Assembly (NCBI GenBank): GCA_964441765.1
Contig: CAYTVI010000046.1
Location: 1 to 15,680, forward strand
Reading direction: 5' to 3'
From: Sulfurospirillum sp964441765
GTDB taxonomy: Bacteria; Campylobacterota; Campylobacteria; Campylobacterales; Sulfurospirillaceae
DNA: 15,680 nt
The position numbers and the translations under genes are program-made. Of this stretch, positions 1 to 7,989 are shown piece after piece; the stretch's first letter is position 1; every line of letters starts with the position of its first letter. Under the pieces are notes generated by a model that was given only the letters and a program-made list of their open reading frames with translations, ran no database searches and was not told where the DNA came from.

Positions 1-748
1 TATTTCTAAAATTATACGCGCTATCAAGTGCTATTTCACACACACGTTTTGCCGCAGCGCGAATAAGCACTTCACGCTCAGGTGTTAGTGCTGGGATAGT
101 TCCATTGCCAGATAGCGCAATTCCCATCGCTTCCATCAAAGTGTTCATACTGTTTGCCGTAAACATCCCCGAACAAGAGCCACCACTTGGACAAGCATTG
201 CACTCAATGTCGGTCAATTCCGCTTCTGTGATATCACCTTTTTCAAACTTCCCAACCGCTTCAAATGCAGTCGCTAAATCTATAGGAGTTCCCTCTTTTG
301 TATAGCCTTTTTTCATAGGACCGCCGCTGACAAAGACCGTTGGAACATTGACTCGGAGTGCCCCCATAATCATACCAGGAACAATCTTATCGCAATTTGG
401 CACACAAATCATCGCATCAAGCTTGTGTGCGTTCATGACTGTTTCAATAGAACTAGCAATAATTTCACGACTCGGAAGCGAATAAAGCATTCCATCATGC
501 CCCATCGCAATACCATCATCCACCCCTATCGTGTTAAATTCAAAAGGGATACAGCCATTTTTTCGTATCTCATCTTTGATGATTTTGCCATATTCTGCTA
601 AAAAGAAGTGCCCAGGAATAATATCAATGTATGAATTTGCCACGCCGATAAAAGGCTTATTAAAATCTTCTGTACTCACACCCGTTGCACGAAACAAACT
701 TCGATGTGGCGCTCTGTCAAACCCTTTTTTTACCTGATCACTACGCAT
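1..748 (-). CDS. ilvD: Dihydroxy-acid dehydratase, N-terminal part (runs off window)
   Basis: Catalyses dehydration of 2,3-dihydroxy acids to 2-keto acids, the penultimate step of valine and isoleucine synthesis, in the cytoplasm with an Fe-S cluster. Translation of the minus strand from the ATG at 748-746 gives 249 residues without a stop before the window edge. The family is about 560 residues, so a little under half is visible. Recognisable blocks are FNTIGVDDGIAMGHDGM (about 71-87), PNCDKIVPGM with cluster-type Cys119, and ACPSGGSCSGMFTANSMN with Cys192. The start is supported by GAAGGAAG about 5 bases upstream and by conserved N-terminal residues. An extended -10 box lies 26 bases upstream. 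Nothing looks damaged. The remaining coding sequence lies left of base 1. Confidence 0.95.
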   Translation of the reverse strand, partial: MRSDQVKKGFDRAPHRSLFRATGVSTEDFNKPFIGVANSYIDIIPGHFFLAEYGKIIKDEIRKNGCIPFEFNTIGVDDGIAMGHDGMLYSLPSREIIASSIETVMNAHKLDAMICVPNCDKIVPGMIMGALRVNVPTVFVSGGPMKKGYTKEGTPIDLATAFEAVGKFEKGDITEAELTDIECNACPSGGSCSGMFTANSMNTLMEAMGIALSGNGTIPALTPEREVLIRAAAKRVCEIALDSAYNFRN

Positions 749-773
749 GAAACTTCCTTCAAAATTTTCTTAG

Positions 774-779
774 ATTATA
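774..779 (-). promoter_or_regulatory. Predicted ilvD promoter (-10)
   Basis: On the minus strand TTTTGCTATAATC contains an exact TATAAT preceded by TGC (extended -10). A transcript from about 767 would have a leader of about 19 bases holding the ilvD ribosome binding site. A weak -35 (TTGTAC, 802-797) sits 17 bases upstream. Seen directly; activity is inferred. Confidence 0.6.
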
Positions 780-819
780 GCAAAATACCTTCCTTGGTAC
801 AATGTTTTTCAAAAAGAAC

Positions 820-848
820 TTTACTTTGCTAAAAAAAACTGATATACT
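820..848 (+). promoter_or_regulatory. Predicted promoter of the tRNA cluster
   Basis: TTTACT (820-825) and TATACT (843-848) are separated by 17 bases, with TG one base before the -10. Initiation near 855 would give a short 5' leader before tRNA-Gly at 867. No other promoter-like sequence lies in the gap between ilvD and the tRNAs. Confidence 0.55.
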
Positions 849-866
849 TTCATCTCTTTTTTAAAT

Positions 867-941
<75 letters not shown>

Positions 942-965
942 TTTATTTAAGAAATCAAATGCGTT

Positions 966-1053
966 GCCCGGATGGCGAAATTGGTAGACGCAAGGGACTT
1001 AAAATCCCTCGGGAGTTTTTCCTGTGCCGGTTCAAATCCGGCTCCGGGCACCA
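966..1053 (+). tRNA. tRNA-Leu (anticodon UAA)
   Basis: Acceptor GCCCGGA (966-972) pairs with TCCGGGC (1043-1049), followed by discriminator A1050 and encoded CCA. The anticodon stem-loop AGGGA-CTTAAAA-TCCCT gives UAA. A long variable arm (around CTCGGGAGTTTTTCCTGTG) marks it as a class II tRNA, as expected for leucine. Confidence 0.96.
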
Positions 1054-1072
1054 CCACTAATATGGATTCGGC

Positions 1073-1146
1073 GGCGATATAGCCAAGCGGTAAGGCATGG
1101 GCCTGCAAAGCCTTGATCCCCGGTTCAAATCCGGGTGTCGCCTCCA
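1073..1146 (+). tRNA. tRNA-Cys (anticodon GCA)
   Basis: Acceptor GGCGATA (1073-1079) pairs with TGTCGCC (1136-1142) with one G-U pair. Discriminator T1143 is the usual one for cysteine, and CCA is encoded (1144-1146). The loop CTGCAAA gives anticodon GCA. The T arm contains GGTTCAAATCC. Confidence 0.96.
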
Positions 1147-1174
1147 CCTTAAAACGAATCATCACTTTATCTGT

Positions 1175-1262
1175 CGGGAGATGGCAGAGCGGCTTAATGC
1201 GGCGGTCTTGAAAACCGTTGAAGGTAACACTTCCGGGGGTTCAAATCCCTCTCTCCCGGCCA
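1175..1262 (+). tRNA. tRNA-Ser (anticodon UGA)
   Basis: Acceptor CGGGAGA (1175-1181) pairs with TCTCCCG (1252-1258), discriminator G1259, encoded CCA 1260-1262. The loop CTTGAAA gives anticodon UGA. The long variable arm (GTTGAAGGTAACACTTC) is typical of serine. Last gene of the cluster. No strong terminator follows, only AAATGGCCATTTTT at 1282-1295. Confidence 0.96.
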
Positions 1263-1310
1263 CTTCATTCAAAATATCCTGAAATGGCCATTTTTCATTT
1301 TTTCTTACAG

Positions 1311-3383
1311 CTACTCGGTAGCTAAATTAACCACTTCAACCTTTATCGACTTAAACGCAGCAGTCATCGTAAAGACATCACATCTATCACCAAAAAGCCT
1401 ATTGATACCAGATTTTGCATGGTGGAAAGTACAAAAGAGCGTTTTAGGTTGAACTTTATCGGTTATTTTGACCGTAAGAGGTGCGCTTTGTCCGAATGGT
1501 GTTTTTAAAATAACTCTTTCACTTGTAAAATCCCCTGCATCATTTTCATTGACCAAAAGAACATCTTCATCGTAGCGTTTACCCAGTTTTTCACAGCGCG
1601 ATGTTTGTGAGGCGTTGTTATAGTGTGCGAGCGTTCGTCCTGTGCTGAGGTGATACCCTGTAAGTTTTTTTTCCAGCAACTCTTGCACCATACCTCGAAG
1701 TTCGTATTGGTGGTAATGAAACTCGCCATAACCGTCTTCTGTTCTAAAATCTAATTGGTGTAATATGGGGGTATCTTCAGTGTGTACAGGCCATTGAAGT
1801 CCACGTACACGGTGACGTTCTAAGCGGTTGTAACTGGCTCCTGAAAAACGTCGGTAAGCCACTTCTCTAACTTCATCCCAAATCTGCTTCGAATCTTCAT
1901 AGGCGTACGTTCCGCCCATTTTGTTATCCAAAAGTTTTATGACTTCCCAATCATCAGGCAAATCAGACGTAACAAGGGGTTGAGAAAGATGCAAACGACG
2001 CATAGCATTGACATACACACCTGTTTTTTCATAGGCAGATTTAACGCCAATGACGATATCGGCACGGTTTGCGATTTCAGTCATAAAAAGCTCTTGTACC
2101 ATGACAAACTCGACGTTATCTAGGGCGCGGTTGACTTTGTTGCTATTGGGGTGGATGTGTGTCAAATCCTCACCCATATTGATAACCGCCTTAATGCGAC
2201 CTTCTAGCATCTCATCGACAAGTTGTGGTGTCATCAAACCTATCTCTTTTGGCGTTTGATAATCAGGGGCATAATAAGGGAGCATGCCCATATCGCAGGC
2301 ACCTTGGACGTTGTTTTGTCCACGAAGGGGCATAAGCCCAGCACCTTGCTTTCCAATATTACCCGTCATCAATGCCAAATGAGTTATCGCCATGACCGCA
2401 TACGAACCATCAATGTGTTCCGTCACACCCAGACCCCAGAAAATCATGGACTTTTTCAGCGCATATTCACGAGCCACTTTGGGGATAAGTTTGCTCAAAT
2501 ACTCATACCCCTCAATCTGTTTAAAATACTCAGGATTCGCATACGGGTCGTTTAAAATCTTCTCTTTAAACGTCGCAAATCCCTTCGTCCTATCTTCCAC
2601 AAAATGCTCACTGTACAGCTCTTCATTGATGATGACGTAGGCAAGCATGTTTAAGATGAGCACGTTTGCTTCGTGAGGAATGATGCCCTTATACTTCGCA
2701 AAACGGTGCAAGGTAATCTCACGCACATCAAAGACCGCCAAATTTTCATGTTTGACCGCCATTTCAACAATGCGATTGGAGATAATAGGATGCGCTTCTG
2801 TGGTATTAGAGCCAATGACTATCATAAATTCGGTGTTGTAAATATCATTGTAAGTGTTAGTTGCCGCACCCTCGCCAATGGTTGTTCGCATCCCTTTGAG
2901 ACTTGGGGCATGACACACCCTAGCACAGTTATCGACATGTGGAGAGCCTAGCGTGTGTCGTGTAAATTTTTGCAACAGATACGAGCTCTCACACGACGTT
3001 CTCGCTCCACCGATAGAACAGATGCTTTTTTTTCCATACGTTTGTTGAATTTCTTTTAATTTCATCGATGCCGCAGTGGTTGCAGCGTCCAATGTGGTTT
3101 CTGCCCACGTGTCGTCTAACTCTTTTACATGTAAAGCGATTGCTTCATAAATCGCTGGATTTTTCTCCAAAAAGCGTTTGCGAATACGAGGTGTTTTTAG
3201 TCTATCAGGAGCCGTGACAAACTCATACCCGTATTTGCCTTTCACACACAAATTGCCTTGCGATACCACGCCTTCAGGATGAGCAGAGATGCTAAGAATG
3301 GTGTTGTCTTTAACACTCGCACTGATGTCACAGCCTACGCCACAGTACGTACATACGCTATCAATGATGCTTACATTTTCCAT
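1311..3383 (-). CDS. fdhA: Formate dehydrogenase-like molybdopterin oxidoreductase, catalytic subunit (Cys form)
   Basis: Predicted to oxidise formate to CO2 (or the reverse) at a Mo/W-bis-MGD centre. The 690 residues match the FdhF/FdhA size range (E. coli FdhF is 715). The [4Fe-4S] ligands are Cys11, Cys14, Cys18 and Cys46, with Lys48 just after, as in formate dehydrogenases. The metal ligand lies in NCARVCHAPS: Cys157 occupies the position that is selenocysteine in E. coli FdhF, followed by His158. The block GLGVTEHIDGSYAVMAITH, followed by PLRGQNNVQGACDMG, is diagnostic of this family. There is no Tat signal ahead of Cys11, so it is probably cytoplasmic. It starts 3 bases after a small upstream gene whose last codons supply the AAGGGTG ribosome site. 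No electron-transfer subunit gene is adjacent, so its partner is unknown. Assimilatory nitrate reductase is an alternative, but ARVCH favours formate. Confidence 0.9.
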   Translation of the reverse strand: MENVSIIDSVCTYCGVGCDISASVKDNTILSISAHPEGVVSQGNLCVKGKYGYEFVTAPDRLKTPRIRKRFLEKNPAIYEAIALHVKELDDTWAETTLDAATTAASMKLKEIQQTYGKKSICSIGGARTSCESSYLLQKFTRHTLGSPHVDNCARVCHAPSLKGMRTTIGEGAATNTYNDIYNTEFMIVIGSNTTEAHPIISNRIVEMAVKHENLAVFDVREITLHRFAKYKGIIPHEANVLILNMLAYVIINEELYSEHFVEDRTKGFATFKEKILNDPYANPEYFKQIEGYEYLSKLIPKVAREYALKKSMIFWGLGVTEHIDGSYAVMAITHLALMTGNIGKQGAGLMPLRGQNNVQGACDMGMLPYYAPDYQTPKEIGLMTPQLVDEMLEGRIKAVINMGEDLTHIHPNSNKVNRALDNVEFVMVQELFMTEIANRADIVIGVKSAYEKTGVYVNAMRRLHLSQPLVTSDLPDDWEVIKLLDNKMGGTYAYEDSKQIWDEVREVAYRRFSGASYNRLERHRVRGLQWPVHTEDTPILHQLDFRTEDGYGEFHYHQYELRGMVQELLEKKLTGYHLSTGRTLAHYNNASQTSRCEKLGKRYDEDVLLVNENDAGDFTSERVILKTPFGQSAPLTVKITDKVQPKTLFCTFHHAKSGINRLFGDRCDVFTMTAAFKSIKVEVVNLATE
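3125..3134. repeat. TTACATGTAA palindrome, copy 1
   Basis: Exact copy (flanks extend it to TTTACATGTAAA, 3124-3135). It lies inside fdhA, where it is read as codons for Leu-His-Val-Lys on the minus strand. Confidence 0.9.
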
Positions 3384-3386
3384 CGT

Positions 3387-3656
3387 TTATTCACCCTTTG
3401 TATAGAAAAAGTCTCCATGAACAGACTCATTTTTGATTTTTTTGATAGCACTAGCGATGAGTGCCTCATAGCATTCTGCGCTTATCTCAAGTGCATCCAC
3501 TGTGCCACTTACTTGCGCATTTAAAGCTTCACACTCTTTTTTTGTCAATCTCTTTTTCAAAATGAGCGCTAACTCTTCATCGCTTTTACTCGATATTCGC
3601 TCTTTTCCCATCACCATCTGGATAATTTCTCTGGCTTTTAATTCTTTTAATTTCAT
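3387..3656 (-). CDS. Small charged protein of unknown function, co-transcribed with fdhA
   Basis: 89 residues from the chosen ATG at 3656-3654. An upstream in-frame ATG at 3674 would add six residues but has no ribosome site. The chosen start has AGAGG nine bases upstream, and the predicted transcript begins near 3679. I do not recognise a family. The protein is rich in Lys and Glu, predicted mostly helical, with no signal peptide and no membrane segment. It has two cysteines, too few for an Fe-S or zinc domain by itself. It ends 3 bases before fdhA, so the two are almost certainly co-translated. This suggests a subunit, maturation factor or chaperone of the dehydrogenase; that is inference from context only. 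Confidence 0.75.
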   Translation of the reverse strand: MKLKELKAREIIQMVMGKERISSKSDEELALILKKRLTKKECEALNAQVSGTVDALEISAECYEALIASAIKKIKNESVHGDFFYTKGE

Positions 3657-3685
3657 CTTGTCTAACCTCTTCATAAATTGTGCGT

Positions 3686-3691
3686 ATTATA
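3686..3691 (-). promoter_or_regulatory. Predicted promoter (-10) of the small protein-fdhA operon
   Basis: GCTATAATAC on the minus strand contains an exact TATAAT. Initiation near 3679 gives a leader of about 23 bases before the ATG at 3656, with AGAGG inside it. No good -35 is visible. It is divergent from, and less than 25 bases from, the -10 of the dehydrogenase gene at 3723. Confidence 0.55.
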
Positions 3692-3709
3692 GCCTAACGA
3701 ATCTTTTGC

Positions 3710-3715
3710 TATACT
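3710..3715 (+). promoter_or_regulatory. Predicted promoter (-10) of the FAD-dependent dehydrogenase gene
   Basis: TTTTGCTATACTC contains TATACT with the extended TG, nearly identical to the ilvD box. It lies only 7 bases before the ATG at 3723, so a transcript started at the usual distance would have almost no leader. Confidence 0.5.
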
Positions 3716-3722
3716 CTACGCC

Positions 3723-5009
3723 ATGAAAAAAGAAACTCTTCATTCACATTACGATGCTATTATCGTGGGTTCTGGCCCTGCGGGGCTTGGTGCGGCGTTT
3801 AAGCTGGCGGAAAACTCAAAGCTTTCTATTTTGCTGGTTGAAAAAAAGAAAATCAGCTCAGGCGGACTCCGAAACGACTGTAAACAAAACTATACCTATC
3901 CTGTGGGATTTCCCTATGAGCACTGGAGCAAAGATGAAGCTGATGTCCTTTTAAGCGAAGTTGCAACGCACTTAAATCCCAAGATTGAAGCTAAAATCAA
4001 CATCGAAAAATACGCCAAACGCGCTGAAAAAATCGGTGTTGAAATCCTAAGCATCGACCAAGCGCATGTGGGAACCGATAAATCTTCTGCGCTCATTAAT
4101 GATTTGATTGACAAGCTCAAAGCGTTACATGTAAAGGTTGCTTTGCATACGGAAGTGAAAGCGATTGAAAAAGAGAAAAAAGTGCTTATCCTTGAAGATG
4201 GCACAGTGATTGGGTTTCATCATCTTATTTTAGCCCCAGGACGGGCGGATTATGATTGGTTGCAAGAGCAGATGGATACCCTAGGTGTGAGTTACAGCGA
4301 CAATATCGTCGATATCGGTGTGCGCATCGAAACCAAGGAAGAGAACTACCCCATTGTTCGGGATTATTACGACCCAAAAATTTTATTTCCCGGCAAAGTG
4401 CGTACCTTTTGCACCAACTCAGGGTGTGCGCACATCGTGCGTGAAAAATACAAAGGCTACTACTCGGTCAATGGGCACTCTCTTTCACGTGAAAACGAAC
4501 GCAATAACTTGGTCAATTTCGCGATGCTCAAAACCATTCGTTTGACCGAACCCGTAGTCAGCGGACAACAATTTGGAAAAATACTCGGCGAAATGGTGAT
4601 GCAACTTAGCGGTGGTTCAGTCATCATGCAACGCGTGGGGGATTTTCGGATGGGAGCACGTTCTAAAGCAGAGACCTTTAACAACGACTTATACGACTTT
4701 GAGCCAACACTTAAAAATGCGGTTGCGGGAGATTTGTCGCTTTGTATGCCTGCAAAGATTTTACGTGATATTTGGAAATCACTCAAAATGCTAGATACCA
4801 TCATCCCAGGGGTTCTTCACCCTTCCACGATTATTTATTATCCAGAGATTAAGACCTATTCTAACAAACCACAGTTTATTGACGCTCACTTTTGCGTCAA
4901 AAAAGGCTACTACATCATTGGGGACGGTGCAGGAACCAGCAGAGGCATCACCGCCGCATGGGCTTCGGGTATTCGCGCGGCACAAGGCATTTTAAAGGAG
5001 AAAAAATGA
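3723..5009 (+). CDS. FAD-dependent dehydrogenase, COG2509-like, function unknown
   Basis: 428 residues. The N-terminus carries a dinucleotide-binding Rossmann fold, DAIIVGSGPAGLGAAF (11-26, GxGxxG), followed by VEKK at the end of the second beta strand. The C-terminus has GDGAGTSRGITAAWASG, the second FAD contact typical of the NAD(P)/FAD dehydrogenase superfamily. The middle block KVRTFCTNSGC with nearby cysteines resembles the uncharacterised FAD-dependent dehydrogenases grouped in COG2509. Substrate is unknown. It has no signal peptide, so it is cytoplasmic. The ATG at 3723 is the only plausible start before the conserved motif, yet no Shine-Dalgarno sequence precedes it. It overlaps the following esterase gene by 4 bases (ATGA), indicating translational coupling. 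Confidence 0.85.
   Translation: MKKETLHSHYDAIIVGSGPAGLGAAFKLAENSKLSILLVEKKKISSGGLRNDCKQNYTYPVGFPYEHWSKDEADVLLSEVATHLNPKIEAKINIEKYAKRAEKIGVEILSIDQAHVGTDKSSALINDLIDKLKALHVKVALHTEVKAIEKEKKVLILEDGTVIGFHHLILAPGRADYDWLQEQMDTLGVSYSDNIVDIGVRIETKEENYPIVRDYYDPKILFPGKVRTFCTNSGCAHIVREKYKGYYSVNGHSLSRENERNNLVNFAMLKTIRLTEPVVSGQQFGKILGEMVMQLSGGSVIMQRVGDFRMGARSKAETFNNDLYDFEPTLKNAVAGDLSLCMPAKILRDIWKSLKMLDTIIPGVLHPSTIIYYPEIKTYSNKPQFIDAHFCVKKGYYIIGDGAGTSRGITAAWASGIRAAQGILKEKK
4125..4134. repeat. TTACATGTAA palindrome, copy 2
   Basis: Exact copy inside the FAD-dependent dehydrogenase gene, read in frame as Leu-His-Val-Lys. Confidence 0.9.
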
Positions 5010-5572
5010 TTATCTACATTCACGGATTTGGCTCTAGTGGGGAGGCGAGTAAGGCAAAGTTATTGCGTGCGTATTGCCACGAAAACAACATTCGCTTCAT
5101 TGCGCCATCACTCCCTACCATCCCTGATTTGGCACTGAGCACGCTTAGCGAATTGATTGAGTCCTACCAAGACAATGAACCTGTCTATCTTATGGGCTCA
5201 TCTTTGGGTGGGTATTATGCGCTTTATTTAAGCGACAAATACAATCTCAAAGCCGTACTCATAAACCCAGCGGTCAATGCGCCTGAGACACTGGAGCGTG
5301 CGCTTGGACATGGGGTAAACTACTACGACAACTCCTCATATGAGTGGAACGAATCGCATCTTGAGATGCTAGAGAGCTACGAAATTGAAGAGCCAAACCT
5401 TGAAAATCTCCTCGTCTTGCTTCAAAAAGGCGATGAGGTCTTAGACTATGAAGAAGCGCTTGAGGTTTTAGAAGGGGCGAAGATGGTTGTCGAAGAGGGT
5501 GGCACACATAGTTTTGAAGGACTTGAGCGCCACTTTGAATTGATAATGCATTTTTTTGATTATAAATCATAA
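5006..5572 (+). CDS. YqiA/YcfP-type alpha/beta-hydrolase (esterase)
   Basis: 188 residues, a usual length for the small YqiA/UPF0227 esterase-like proteins. It opens with MIIYIHGFGSSG, the oxyanion-hole region. The nucleophile elbow is GSSLGG with Ser66. Asp143 in KGDEVLDY and His168 in GGTHSF complete a plausible catalytic triad. The ATG at 5006 has AAAGGAG a few bases upstream and overlaps the stop of the preceding gene by 4 bases, so a longer upstream reading is rejected. Substrate is unknown; known relatives act on short acyl or thioester substrates. Its last 13 bases overlap the end of the convergent diguanylate cyclase gene. Confidence 0.85.
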   Translation: MIIYIHGFGSSGEASKAKLLRAYCHENNIRFIAPSLPTIPDLALSTLSELIESYQDNEPVYLMGSSLGGYYALYLSDKYNLKAVLINPAVNAPETLERALGHGVNYYDNSSYEWNESHLEMLESYEIEEPNLENLLVLLQKGDEVLDYEEALEVLEGAKMVVEEGGTHSFEGLERHFELIMHFFDYKS

Positions 5573-6930
5573 AAAACATATCTATTTCGTCCTTGGGATT
5601 TTGCTTGATACATAGCATAATCAGCTTGCTGAATTAAACTTTCAATATCGTGCGTATCACCAGCAAGGGTAATACCAATTGACGCACTAAGATGAATGGT
5701 TGTATACTTGTCTAGGTGATATGGCTGAGCTAGTATTTCTACTATACGATCAACAATTTCTTGGACTATTTTTACATCCTTAATTTCGGTAAGCAGTAGT
5801 ATAAACTCATCACCGCCATGTCGAGACAATGTATCACTTTCGCGTATACATTTTAAAATCCTTTGAGTCACTTCTATAAGAACACAATCTCCTGCTTCAT
5901 GGGAATAATTATCATTAATCTCTTTAAAATGATCTAAATCAATAAAACAAACTGCTAGTAAATGATGGGTGTGTTTACTACGCATAGAAGCCATTTTAAA
6001 ACGATCTATTAATAAAATACGATTAGGAAGATGTGTTAATGTATCGTGATATGCCATAAATTCCAATTTTTGATGATGCCCTCTTCTTTGAAAATAAATT
6101 GTAAAAACTGCTGCAAAGAAAGAAAGAATAAAACCACCCATACCGTGAAGCAACAACATAAAATAGTTATGCCAACTTATTACAGGAGATACAGAAAAAA
6201 TCCAATTTGCATTTGGAACTTTTACTTCCACTTCTACAGGGTTATTAATGATAGGATTTTTTGAAGCTACGATTATTTGCTTTTTGTCTGTGTCAGGATG
6301 TATCCGTGTTAATTGATACGCTATATTTTGTTCTTCTAAAAGATGTAACCTAATTTGACTAAATACTTCTGGAATGCGAATCAAAACAATAGAAAAACCC
6401 CAAAATACATCTTTTTGGTACTCATCTTTTAAAAATATAGGAAGTCTTCCAACAACACCTAACCCACCTTGTACCAATTCAAATGGTCCAGCAAGTGTTA
6501 ATTGTCCAGTTTTTTTTGCTAAAAACGCTTCTTTATTACGATGCATATCTGATAATAAATTATGCCCTATAGCTTTCTCATTTCCTTTTAAGGGTACAAT
6601 ATGTGATACCACGCCATTTGGGGCTAATTGCATTGCTGTAATATTAGGATAATAGACTAGCATCTCTTGCGCTAAATCATCAAAAGTACTTATTTTCCCA
6701 TTTTCTGAACGAACTAACGCTGCTAGAGGATAAGTTGCTGAAAGTGATTGATAGATACTATTACGTATTTGATAGGCATAAGCAATTGCAATTTTATGTA
6801 ACGAAAGACGCTCTTCACGATACCTATAGTTTTCGACAATTGCCACAGCAATAAAAGAACACACAAGTGTAAAAGCAAAAACAAATTTTGCGCTTGATGA
6901 AGAGCGAAGTTCTCGAAGCATTATTTTCAT
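5560..6930 (-). CDS. Membrane-bound CHASE-GGDEF diguanylate cyclase
   Basis: 456 residues. A transmembrane segment (about 16-33) is followed by an extracytoplasmic sensor of the CHASE type (about 60-250; NEKAIGHNLLSD and TLAGPFELVQGGLGVVGRLPIF are characteristic). A second membrane span (about 256-279) leads into a GGDEF domain. The domain has FIDLDHFK with metal-binding Asp331, the intact signature GGDEF at 372-376, and an RESD inhibitory site (363-366) exactly five residues before it. It should make cyclic di-GMP and be product-inhibited. The ligand of the sensor is unknown. Base composition is visibly AT-richer than its neighbours (sampled 60-base lines of 28, 32 and 42% GC), and it has no TTACATGTAA copy. 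GGATAACTT precedes the ATG. It ends inside the last codons of the esterase gene. Confidence 0.93.
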   Translation of the reverse strand: MKIMLRELRSSSSAKFVFAFTLVCSFIAVAIVENYRYREERLSLHKIAIAYAYQIRNSIYQSLSATYPLAALVRSENGKISTFDDLAQEMLVYYPNITAMQLAPNGVVSHIVPLKGNEKAIGHNLLSDMHRNKEAFLAKKTGQLTLAGPFELVQGGLGVVGRLPIFLKDEYQKDVFWGFSIVLIRIPEVFSQIRLHLLEEQNIAYQLTRIHPDTDKKQIIVASKNPIINNPVEVEVKVPNANWIFSVSPVISWHNYFMLLLHGMGGFILSFFAAVFTIYFQRRGHHQKLEFMAYHDTLTHLPNRILLIDRFKMASMRSKHTHHLLAVCFIDLDHFKEINDNYSHEAGDCVLIEVTQRILKCIRESDTLSRHGGDEFILLLTEIKDVKIVQEIVDRIVEILAQPYHLDKYTTIHLSASIGITLAGDTHDIESLIQQADYAMYQAKSQGRNRYVFYDL

Positions 6931-6983
6931 AAGTTATCCAAAAATACGTTTAGGTCATAACAGTCGATTTAAAAATACTCTTT

Positions 6984-6989
6984 ATTATA
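6984..6989 (-). promoter_or_regulatory. Predicted promoter (-10) of the diguanylate cyclase gene
   Basis: TTCTATAATAAAG on the minus strand has an exact TATAAT in a very AT-rich stretch. Initiation near 6977 would give a leader of about 47 bases. Confidence 0.45.
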
Positions 6990-7033
6990 GAATAATAATA
7001 TATCTTATTTGTTGATTTATATCAAGAAGGAAA

Positions 7034-7921
7034 TTAACCTCTTTTTAGCAGCTTAATATTATTAAGCATCTTCACCGCAAAAAGCGTTAAAATCGTCCCA
7101 ATAATAATAGAGAGGTCAATCCTCTCTTTAAGAAAAATCGCACTCAGGATAATCGCTGAGAAAGGGACTAAAAAGACAAACGAACTTACTTCAGCAGCGC
7201 CTAGTTTTTCGATGCCTAAAAAGTAGATAGTGTTTGAAAATGTAGAAGCCGCAAGAGAGATGAGCGCGATATTAACCCAAAAAATCGCATCAAATTCCAT
7301 GACATTTAACGAGCCAATGTCAACAAAGATAAAAACATCCAGTGCTACGGTGACAAGATACATGTAAAAGGTAAAGACGATGGGAGAAATCTTCGTTGAT
7401 TTGGAACTAATAATCGTCAAGACCGACCACAGCATCGCGGCGAGAAGAAAGTAAAGATTGTGGATAACAAAAATACGTGTGGCATCAAAGCTCCAAATAT
7501 GAAGCATGGTCAAAACCCCTACCGCTCCAATAAAAAGTGCAAAAATATCTTTGCGCTCCACCTTTCTTGTCCCCAAAATCGCTAAAAAGATAAAGGTTAA
7601 AATCGGAATGAGGGTTGTCACCAGCGCACCTCCTAAAGAGGCTGTGCCTAATTTGGTGCCAAGGTAGTAGTATTTATTGTAAAGTAGGAGCGTGATGGCA
7701 ACCAACACCACAAGTACAAAACTTTTGAGATCAATCTTAAAAGAGTGTTTCAACCACATAATGATAGGCACCATCGTCACAGCCGTGATGCCAAAACGAA
7801 GCAAAATCATCTCATACGCATTGATATAACTGCTCAAGACTTTCACATTGACCCAAGAGCCACCCCAAGCAACCATGGCAAAAAAGAGTAAGATAAAAAA
7901 GAATTTTTTTGATATATCCAT
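7034..7921 (-). CDS. EamA-family (DMT superfamily) membrane transporter
   Basis: 295 residues with about ten hydrophobic segments arranged as two EamA repeats (roughly 8-135 and 150-288). The N-terminal AWGGSWVNVK block and the second-repeat segment IYFLGIEKLGAAEVSSFVFLVPFSAIILS, preceding FLKERI, are typical of drug/metabolite transporters of the inner membrane. Substrate cannot be told from sequence; amino acid or metabolite export is the usual role. The ATG at 7921 has GGGAG about eight bases upstream. It lies 68 bases after the lipoprotein gene on the same strand and may be the last gene of that transcript, or have its own promoter. Confidence 0.9.
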   Translation of the reverse strand: MDISKKFFFILLFFAMVAWGGSWVNVKVLSSYINAYEMILLRFGITAVTMVPIIMWLKHSFKIDLKSFVLVVLVAITLLLYNKYYYLGTKLGTASLGGALVTTLIPILTFIFLAILGTRKVERKDIFALFIGAVGVLTMLHIWSFDATRIFVIHNLYFLLAAMLWSVLTIISSKSTKISPIVFTFYMYLVTVALDVFIFVDIGSLNVMEFDAIFWVNIALISLAASTFSNTIYFLGIEKLGAAEVSSFVFLVPFSAIILSAIFLKERIDLSIIIGTILTLFAVKMLNNIKLLKRG

Positions 7922-7989
7922 GACACAACTCCCAAATGAAGAAAACAGTGTACTCTTTTAAGCCTTAGGAATTGCGCATAAACGTATCA

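Noticed and set aside
947..1282. Open reading frames on both strands across the tRNA cluster (947-1165 minus, 1097-1282 plus)
   Set aside because: They lie on well-formed tRNA genes and their peptides are translations of tRNA sequence.
1274..1306. Rho-independent terminator after the tRNA cluster
   Set aside because: AAATGGCCATTT is palindromic, but the stem is only about 4 bp with a GGCC loop, too weak despite the T-rich tail.
2912..2914. Selenocysteine or frameshift at the fdhA active site
   Set aside because: The codon at the metal-ligand position encodes cysteine and the frame is open throughout, so no recoding is needed.
2050..2951. Plus-strand reading frames opposite fdhA
   Set aside because: They are shadows of the strongly conserved fdhA frame and encode nothing recognisable.
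4892..5005. Longer N-terminus for the esterase
   Set aside because: It would overlap the preceding gene by over 100 bases; ATG 5006 has AAAGGAG and begins directly with the conserved IIYIHGFGSSG.
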